64,000 nucleotides of DNA, from positions 744,001-808,000 of the forward strand of contig NZ_CP010951.1 in NCBI RefSeq assembly GCF_001580455.1, given 5' to 3'. The notes under the pieces are model-generated. The model was given only the letters and a program-made list of their open reading frames with translations, had not been told where the DNA came from and did not search any database. Source of the stretch: Ramlibacter tataouinensis. Lineage in GTDB: Bacteria; Pseudomonadota; Gammaproteobacteria; Burkholderiales; Burkholderiaceae_C. Within the stretch, counting starts at the first letter, position 1, and every line of letters starts with the position of its first letter. Positions 58,580 to 64,000 of this stretch are shown piece after piece. Position numbers and translations under genes: made by a program.

Positions 58580-59991
58580 GGAATCTCCTTGGGAAAGAAC
58601 GACGGGAGGGGCTCGTTGGCTGGCATCGATGCACCGTCGGCATCGGAAAGGCCCGCCACATCTGACTCGCGCTCGAGCAAGCGGCCGTTGCAGGAAATCG
58701 CGAACAGCTTGAACCCCTGGGCGGCCAGCCAGCGCTGCAGTTGCGCACGGATGGCGGGCAAGGCCTGCTGGGTTCCCGCATCCATGCCGAGCCAGATCCG
58801 CACGCCGTCGGCCGACCAATCGGCATGGACGCGGATCGGCTCCTGCGCGGCTTGCGGTGAGTGCTTCACTCCGGAGGCATTGGCGGCTCCCGCGCCGCTT
58901 CGGCGGAGGGCAGCCTCCGGCTGAACGTCGGCATCGGCACGGGCAGTCGTACCGGGTCGGAGCCATGCCGCCGAGCCCAGCATCGGGGGCTGGACGGGCA
59001 GCTCGGGCTGCATCGCCGCCGGGAGGCTGGCGACGGAGGCATCCGAGGCCAGCATCGCATGAGGCGTCGTTCCGCCGCCGATCGCGAGTGCGCTGAAGGT
59101 CGCGTGGCCGAAGCTCGCCTGGACCGGCCCATGGCGCTGAAGCACGGCAGCCAATTGCGTCATCCAGTCGCCAAACGCATGGTCGTGTGCATGCTCGGCA
59201 ATGGACGGCATTCGGCCAGCCGGCGACCCGGAGCTTGCCATGGCATCACCTGTGGCACCGGCCACCGCCGCAACTTCCGCGCGTTTGCCGTGCCCGATTT
59301 CGCCTGACGGGCTGGAGGCCGCACGCACATCATCGCCCCCGTGCACGCACGCCTCGGGCGAGGAGCTTTGCCAGGACTGTTGCGCGACGACGCATGGCTG
59401 CGGAGATGCGGCTTCAGGAAGTGTGGCTTCTTCCGAATCTGCAATTCGATCGGGCTCATCCATCCGGATGCCGGCTGGGCATGCTCCAGCGAATGGCATC
59501 GACGGTTGCGCCGGACCGGCTGGGGCCCGCGGTGCGGGCTGATCCAACCCGGCTTCCAATGCAGACGACTGGCACACGGCGTGTTCCGACGAAGATGCGG
59601 CGGGGATGCCATCGCGGATGCCCTCTTGGGTCTTGGGCGTGTCGCTGGCGCCCAGGGCTCGCGACCCGCCGCTTGACATCGTGTGCGAGGACGAGGGCGC
59701 AACCAAGACCGTGGACGCGCCCGATCGGTCTGTCTCGCCCAAGGCTGCGGCAGGCGAGGCTGCCGCTGCGCTCGATGCGCTCGATGCGCTCGATGCGCTC
59801 GATGCGCTCACGGCGAGCTGGGGTGTCGCCGCGCCATGGCGCAGCAAACCGTGTGAAAGCCACGCCTGCATCTGTGCGCGCTCCATCTCGCGCCGCCAGG
59901 CCTCCTGTTCGCCCTCGCCGTTCGCGCCCCCTGCGGGTTCGCGCTTGAACAGGGACGAGGCCGGCGCGGCGCCGACTTGAGGGGTGCTCAT
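58576..59991 (-). CDS. fliK: Flagellar hook-length control protein FliK
   Basis: 471 residues, mostly low-complexity (Ala, Ser, Pro), with a small C-terminal domain (about 385-455: EPIRVHADWSADGVRIWLGMDAGTQQALPAIRAQLQRWLAAQGFKLFAISCNGRLL) resembling the FliK substrate-specificity switch domain. It lacks signal peptides and is secreted as a ruler. A 9-bp microsatellite in the N-terminal part encodes repeated SAS. Assignment relies on position between fliJ and flgD as well as composition. The start at 59991 overlaps fliJ (ATGA). Confidence 0.75.
   Translation of the reverse strand: MSTPQVGAAPASSLFKREPAGGANGEGEQEAWRREMERAQMQAWLSHGLLRHGAATPQLAVSASSASSASSASSAAAASPAAALGETDRSGASTVLVAPSSSHTMSSGGSRALGASDTPKTQEGIRDGIPAASSSEHAVCQSSALEAGLDQPAPRAPAGPAQPSMPFAGACPAGIRMDEPDRIADSEEATLPEAASPQPCVVAQQSWQSSSPEACVHGGDDVRAASSPSGEIGHGKRAEVAAVAGATGDAMASSGSPAGRMPSIAEHAHDHAFGDWMTQLAAVLQRHGPVQASFGHATFSALAIGGGTTPHAMLASDASVASLPAAMQPELPVQPPMLGSAAWLRPGTTARADADVQPEAALRRSGAGAANASGVKHSPQAAQEPIRVHADWSADGVRIWLGMDAGTQQALPAIRAQLQRWLAAQGFKLFAISCNGRLLERESDVAGLSDADGASMPANEPLPSFFPKEIP
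59768..59809 (-). repeat. 9-bp microsatellite in fliK
   Basis: Four full copies and a partial fifth of GCGCTCGAT (plus strand), without mismatch, encoding SASSAS repeats near residues 62-75 of FliK. Being a multiple of three, changes in number would alter length without breaking the frame. Confidence 0.9.
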
Positions 59992-60455
59992 TGAAATTCT
60001 CCGGCTTGTGCCGCGCGCGCGGACCACTCCTGGTCGGCCTGCACGGCTTGCCTTCTCGTCGCCTCGGCCAAGTGTTCGGCAAGGGCGTCGCCGCGATGCT
60101 CGTCGAGCACATCGAGCTGACGCTGGCGTTCCAGGCACTTTCGCCGAACGTCCGCCACCTGGCGCGCGAGCTCAGCCGCTTCTGCCTCGACGTCCTTGCG
60201 CCGCTGCTGGAGGGCTGCAAGGTAGGCGAGCCGATGCGACTGCGCCACCGGGTCGGGGCGTGCGGACCAGGCCCTGCCCGCCACGCTGGCTTCGGCCGCG
60301 CATTCCGTCTCGACGCGCTCGCGATCGGCTTCGCATTCGGCCAAGGCACGCTGCACGCGGCCCAGCTCGGCCTGCGCGGCCTCGAGCTGCCACTCGCGCC
60401 GGCGCCGCACGGGCTCGAGCGCGTAGTCGAAGCCACGCACGGGCCTGGCGCTCAT
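59988..60455 (-). CDS. fliJ: Flagellar export chaperone FliJ
   Basis: 155 residues, almost entirely predicted coiled coil (LEPVRRRREWQLEAAQAELGRVQRALAECEADRERVE and HRLAYLAALQQRRKDVEAEAAELARQVADVRRKCLERQ). This is the FliJ layout, a two-helix coiled coil that inserts in the FliI hexamer. It overlaps fliI and fliK by 4 bp each. Sequence conservation of FliJ is low, so position is part of the evidence. Confidence 0.85.
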   Translation of the reverse strand: MSARPVRGFDYALEPVRRRREWQLEAAQAELGRVQRALAECEADRERVETECAAEASVAGRAWSARPDPVAQSHRLAYLAALQQRRKDVEAEAAELARQVADVRRKCLERQRQLDVLDEHRGDALAEHLAEATRRQAVQADQEWSARAAQAGEFQ

Positions 60456-61819
60456 GCCGCCATCCTTGCAGGAATGGCGGGAGCTGCAGCCACGGGCTTG
60501 AAGATGTCGGCCAACTGCGCCAAGGCCTGCGCGGCAGGCACGCCGCCGTCACGCTGGCGCAGCCAGTCGAGCAGTTGCGATTGCAGCGCGAGCGCCGAGT
60601 CAAGTGCCGGGTTGCTGCCCGTCTCGTACGCGCCGATATCGATGAGCTGCCGATTTCGCTCGAGCAACGCGACGGTCTTGACGGCATGGAGCGCGACCTG
60701 GCGGTGCGGGGCGGACGTGATGTCGGGCATCACGCGACTCGTGCTTTGCAGCACGTCGATGGCCGGATACTGCCCCGATTGCGCGAGCTGGCGTGAGAGC
60801 ACGATGTGGCCGTCGAGGATGGCCCGCATGTTGTCGGACACCGGCTCGTTCATGTCGTCGCCTTCCACCAGCACGGTCATCAGCGCCGTGATCGAACCGC
60901 CGGCCGCGCCGGTGCCGCAACGCTCGCACAACTCGGGCAGTTCCGCGAACACCGACGGCGTGTAGCCGCGCGCTGTGGGCGGCTCGCCGGCGGCCAGCCC
61001 AACTTCGCGGCGGGCCATCGCGAAACGGGTGACCGAATCCATCGTGAGCAGCACGTGTTTGCCCGCATCGCGAAAGTGCTCGGCCACCGCAAGGGCCGCA
61101 TGCGCCGCGCGCAGCCGCGCGAGCGCGGGCTGGTCGGACGCCGCCACCACCACGATGGAGCGCGCCAGCCCCTGTGCTCCGAGTTGCTTGTCGATGAATT
61201 CCTTGACCTCGCGCCCACGCTCGCCGATGAGCGCAATCACGTTGACGTCAACCGTCACATGGCGCGCGATCATGCCGAGCAGCGTGCTCTTGCCCACTCC
61301 GCTTCCCGCGAAGATGCCCACCCGCTGGCCGCGGCCCAGGGTGAGGAGCGAGTCGATGGCGCGCACGCCGGTCTCCAACATGGCATCGATGCGCGGCCTG
61401 AGCATCGGATTCGCGGGCGTGCCGCGCAGCGGCCTGTTTTCGGGCAACTGCGGCGCGGGAAGGCCGTCGAGCACACGGCCGAAGCCGTCGATCACCCGGC
61501 CTAGCAGCGCCTCACCCACCGCGATCTGCGAGTCGCTGCCCTGCGCCACCACCTCACAGCCCGCGGCCAGGCCATGAACCGGGCCATAGGGCATGAGCGC
61601 GAGATGGCCCGTGCGCACGCCGACCACCTCGGCCAGAACGGGTTGTTGCGAGGCGCCGTGACGGGGATCGCGAGGCCAGATGGCACACAGTTCGCCCACC
61701 GTCGCATCGAGTCCCTGCACCTCCACCGAAAGGCCCCCGAGTCGGGATACCTGCCCAACGCGCCGCACCAGGGGCACCTGGTTGACGATCGGGCGATAGG
61801 CGGCCAGCACGCTCGTCAT
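60452..61819 (-). CDS. fliI: Flagellum-specific ATP synthase FliI
   Basis: Hexameric ATPase that unfolds export substrates at the base of the flagellum. 455 residues with Walker A GSGVGKST (172-179), VIALIGERGREVKEFI, the VVVAASDQPALARLRAA segment and VLLTMDSVTRFAMARREVGLAAGEPPTARGYTPSVFAELP, diagnostic of FliI/SctN. The start at 61819 overlaps the fliH stop. The sequence is standard, unlike the neighbouring FliG and FliM equivalents. Confidence 0.95.
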   Translation of the reverse strand: MTSVLAAYRPIVNQVPLVRRVGQVSRLGGLSVEVQGLDATVGELCAIWPRDPRHGASQQPVLAEVVGVRTGHLALMPYGPVHGLAAGCEVVAQGSDSQIAVGEALLGRVIDGFGRVLDGLPAPQLPENRPLRGTPANPMLRPRIDAMLETGVRAIDSLLTLGRGQRVGIFAGSGVGKSTLLGMIARHVTVDVNVIALIGERGREVKEFIDKQLGAQGLARSIVVVAASDQPALARLRAAHAALAVAEHFRDAGKHVLLTMDSVTRFAMARREVGLAAGEPPTARGYTPSVFAELPELCERCGTGAAGGSITALMTVLVEGDDMNEPVSDNMRAILDGHIVLSRQLAQSGQYPAIDVLQSTSRVMPDITSAPHRQVALHAVKTVALLERNRQLIDIGAYETGSNPALDSALALQSQLLDWLRQRDGGVPAAQALAQLADIFKPVAAAPAIPARMAA

Positions 61820-62646
61820 GAGGCTTGTCCACCGTCGGAGTACGAGGCCTGCGCCGGCCTGCGCTTCGCCCGGGCGGCGGCGAGGGCGCCACCCAGCGCC
61901 GCCAGCTGCGTTTCGAGCCGGGCATCCAGGCCACCTTGCGGCGAGCGCAGGATCATGCCGCCGAACGACACTGCCTCGTCGGCGACCCACTGCCAGCCGT
62001 CAGGCTCGGATACGCTCGCCAGCGCCGCGAAGTCTTCGGGGTGCACATGAGCGCTCAACGGCGACCGCCGGCCGTGTTCGGCGAGCAAATGACGCACCAT
62101 CGCTTTCAGCGTTTCGGGCTGCGACGCCTGCGCGCCGAGAATGCGGCATAGCGCTTCGTGGGCCAGCGCAACGAGATCCTCTTCGCCATCGGCACGCCAT
62201 TGGATGACTGCGGCGGAGGCCGAGCGCAACAGGCACTCCAGCCGCGCGACAGCTGCGCGCTGCACGGCCAGCGATTCTGCGCGCGCGTCATCCCGTGCGC
62301 GGGCCAGTTGTTGCCCGGCCTCGTCCAGGCCCTGCTGCAGCCCCGCTTGCCTACCCTCTTCCCGTGCGCGCGCGCGAGCCTCCTCGATCAGCGCATCGAA
62401 CTTGAGGCGCTCTTCGCCGGCGCCGGCCGAGTGGCCCGCGGCGAATCCTTCCCGTCGCCCTTCAGCGAACGCGGCTTCGACCGCAGCCTGGGCCGAGGGG
62501 GCAGGCTGTGGGTGCACCGTCGTCTTGGCAGCGGGAGCGATGGGCATGCGACCCGGCCGCACGAGCGCGTGTGGCTGCGCGTGCAGCACCACACCGCGCA
62601 GCACGGGCGCTGCTGCCGGCTTGTCGGCGAGGTGCTTGGGTCTCAT
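61816..62646 (-). CDS. fliH: Flagellar assembly protein FliH
   Basis: Regulates FliI and links it to the C ring. 276 residues. The N-terminal 60 are variable, and a glycine- and alanine-rich coiled region with repeated GxxxG-like spacing follows (FAEGRREGFAAGHSAGAGEERLKFDALIEEARARAREEGRQAGLQQGLDEAG), a FliH hallmark. The C-terminal domain (about 140-265) is also typical. The start at 62646 overlaps the FliG-like stop. Confidence 0.88.
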   Translation of the reverse strand: MRPKHLADKPAAAPVLRGVVLHAQPHALVRPGRMPIAPAAKTTVHPQPAPSAQAAVEAAFAEGRREGFAAGHSAGAGEERLKFDALIEEARARAREEGRQAGLQQGLDEAGQQLARARDDARAESLAVQRAAVARLECLLRSASAAVIQWRADGEEDLVALAHEALCRILGAQASQPETLKAMVRHLLAEHGRRSPLSAHVHPEDFAALASVSEPDGWQWVADEAVSFGGMILRSPQGGLDARLETQLAALGGALAAARAKRRPAQASYSDGGQAS

Positions 62647-63215
62647 GCCAGCAAGGCGCCGAGCCGGCCGCGCGCCGCATACCAACGGCGGCTGAGAGCA
62701 TGCGAGATCGTCGCCGGACGAGCCGCGACCTGTGCCAACAGGCGCGCCTCGAATTCTTCGCGCAGGACTTCGTAGAGTCGCGCGCCCTCCCCCGGCGCGC
62801 GACGCGCGTCGTGGCTCCGCTTCAGTTCCTGGACTTCGCGCCGCTTGGCCGGGCCGAGCCGGGACAACACGGCGTCACGCTCCTGTGCTCCGCGTGCGTC
62901 CAGCACCCTCGCGATCACGGCAGCGGGTTCGTGCCGCAAGACCATGGCGACATCCTGCGGACTTGCGAGCGAAACGTGCTGCGGCGATGCCGGCGCAATC
63001 CGTGCAGGTCGGCGAGCCGCGGGCGACGGCCGGGTCGCGATCTTCACCATGGCCCGATCGGGCGGGATCCCGAGTGCTTCGAGTTCACCCAGCAGTGTGG
63101 CGAGTTCACCGCGCTGTTGATCCGGCAACCGGGCGAGCAACCACTCGCGGTCTGACTTGGCCACCGAATGCAGCGTCAATGCGCAGCGACGCAGGGCTTC
63201 CTGCCGGGCACTCAT
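62643..63215 (-). CDS. Short FliG-like protein
   Basis: 190 residues in the position of fliG, directly after fliF with an ATGA overlap. Canonical FliG has about 330 residues in N, M and C domains. Here only one armadillo-like helical unit is recognisable (DVAMVLRHEPAAVIARVLDARGAQERDAVLSRLGPAKRREV), which resembles the FliG middle-domain repeat. The N-terminal TLHSVAKSDREWLLARLPDQQ and ELEALGIPPD could be a second, weaker unit. The C-terminal torque domain with its charged residues is not seen. Function in motility is therefore doubtful. Confidence 0.55.
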   Translation of the reverse strand: MSARQEALRRCALTLHSVAKSDREWLLARLPDQQRGELATLLGELEALGIPPDRAMVKIATRPSPAARRPARIAPASPQHVSLASPQDVAMVLRHEPAAVIARVLDARGAQERDAVLSRLGPAKRREVQELKRSHDARRAPGEGARLYEVLREEFEARLLAQVAARPATISHALSRRWYAARGRLGALLA

Positions 63216-64000
63216 GCCGGACCTCCGTTGGCCGCCCGATCCTGAGTGCCCCCGGCGTCGAGCCACTGGCGCATCTGTTCCAGCAGCAGTTGCCTCTGGT
63301 CCGCGCTCATCCCGCTGTCACGGCTGCGCGCACGACGCCAGAGCACCATGGCGGCCAGGATGAACGACAGGGCCAGTGCCGTCGCCAGTGCGCCAATCGC
63401 CCCGATGTCGGGCCAGTTCGGGGTCTTCGCCGCAGGCGGCGCGCGCTCTTCGATCACCGCCGGCGGCGCATCCTGCAGTGCGGGGGTCTCGAAGGCACGC
63501 AGGCTTTGCACGACCACGCTATCGCCGCGCTCGGGCATCGCACCGACGGCGGCCGCGACGAGCGTGCGCATCTGTTCGATCTGCTTGTCGTCCATAGGCT
63601 GGCGGACGACTGCCACCACCTGAAGGCGCCGGATCGCGCCCGGTTGCGTGGCGACCTGCTCGACCCGGCGGCCGACCTGGTACTCGACCTCGCGCTGACT
63701 GTTGCTGGCGCGGCCGCCCGCATCCGTGCGGCCGCCCAGCGGGGGGCCGACATCGCGAGCGCTTTCCCGTTCCCGCACGATCACACCGGCAGAACTCTGG
63801 CCGGAGCGCCCCGGCGCCCCGATGACGTCTTCGGTGGTGACGCGCACCAAGTCCATGTTCAGTGTCACGTCGACGCTGGCGAGCACCTGGCCGGAACCGA
63901 AGGCGCCTTCGAGCACTTCCGTGGCTTTGCGTGCCAACAGGCGTTCGGTGTCGCGCTTGAGGTCGAGGCGGTTCGAGCCCGCCCCGTCCTGTTCGCCTTC
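63212..64000 (-). CDS. fliF: Flagellar MS-ring protein FliF, C-terminal part (start outside window)
   Basis: The frame runs out of the right edge; 262 codons are visible, beginning EGEQDGAGSNRLDLKRDTERL. VLEGAFGSGQVLASVDVTLNMDLVRVTTEDV belongs to the periplasmic ring-building domain. One transmembrane helix (IGALATALALSFILAAMVLW) is followed by a short cytoplasmic tail (SADQRQLLLEQMRQWLDAGG), the FliG-binding end. The N-terminal helix lies outside. It is the first visible gene of the operon. Confidence 0.9.
   Translation of the reverse strand, partial: EGEQDGAGSNRLDLKRDTERLLARKATEVLEGAFGSGQVLASVDVTLNMDLVRVTTEDVIGAPGRSGQSSAGVIVRERESARDVGPPLGGRTDAGGRASNSQREVEYQVGRRVEQVATQPGAIRRLQVVAVVRQPMDDKQIEQMRTLVAAAVGAMPERGDSVVVQSLRAFETPALQDAPPAVIEERAPPAAKTPNWPDIGAIGALATALALSFILAAMVLWRRARSRDSGMSADQRQLLLEQMRQWLDAGGTQDRAANGGPA

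Noticed and set aside
1..64000. CRISPR arrays, insertion sequences or prophage genes
   Set aside because: No regularly spaced repeats, transposase or integrase motifs, or phage structural proteins were seen.

Overview
The window is GC-rich (about 65-70% by eye), with short intergenic gaps and many ATGA, GTGA and TGATG start/stop overlaps. Gene content and order point to the Burkholderiales, family Comamonadaceae (Ramlibacter/Variovorax-like): prfA-prmC-grxD, rplU-rpmA-obgE-proB, pilB-pilC-pilD-coaE-zapD-yacG, a Nudix gene beside a DUF815 ATPase and argJ, a fused isobutyryl-CoA mutase, and intergenic repeats of a kind I associate with this family. The genus is inference. No prophage, insertion sequence or CRISPR array is visible, and no gap without a gene exceeds 300 bp.

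Layout. (1) 1-10.8 kb is core housekeeping: translation termination (prfA, prmC), grxD, a Lon-like AAA+ ATPase, a lytic transglycosylase, proS, rppH, proB, obgE, L27, L21, ispB and tRNA-Pro(CGG). (2) 10.86-16.3 kb is an unusual four-gene operon starting 38 nt after tRNA-Pro: a P-loop kinase-like protein, a cyanophycin-synthetase-type ATP-grasp ligase without a Mur ligase half, an alkaline-phosphatase-superfamily protein and a GT4-like glycosyltransferase. I know no described pathway with this set. (3) 16.4-25.6 kb holds type IV pilus genes, CoA synthesis, ZapD/YacG, a Nudix hydrolase, a DUF815 ATPase, argJ and a persulfide-dioxygenase-like/rhodanese fusion. (4) 25.7-33.4 kb is a TRAP transporter (FcbT type) whose large permease has a repetitive hydrophilic insert, then icmF behind a perfect 26-bp palindrome, and a thioesterase. 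(5) 33.4-42.8 kb is mixed: a cardiolipin-synthase-like enzyme, an EEP phosphatase/nuclease, nudB, a cytoplasmic-looking sulfatase coupled to a SulP transporter, a GtrA protein, a DUF429 protein, a thioesterase, a BLUF photoreceptor and folE.

(6) 42.8-53.8 kb is a thiosulfate-oxidation island. Reading leftwards it runs DsrE-like, ArsR regulator, SoxH-like hydrolase, SoxW-like thioredoxin, soxC, soxD, soxY, soxZ, soxA, soxX, soxB and a GlcG/HbpS protein, with a divergent YeeE/YedE transporter at its head. The parts for complete oxidation of thiosulfate to sulfate (YZ carrier, AX, B, CD) are present; soxV is not in view. Regulation probably involves the ArsR protein, a repeated TACTAATRTAAGG motif and a terminator between soxX and soxB.

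(7) 53.8-64 kb is a leftward flagellar operon: fliF (cut by the window end), a short FliG-like gene, fliH, fliI, fliJ, fliK, flgD, flgE, a divergent FliM-like gene, fliN, fliO, fliP and a FliA-like sigma factor. The export and hook parts look intact, but the switch proteins are small and divergent, so this may be an atypical or secondary flagellar system. Regions 2 and 7 are the best candidates for undescribed biology.
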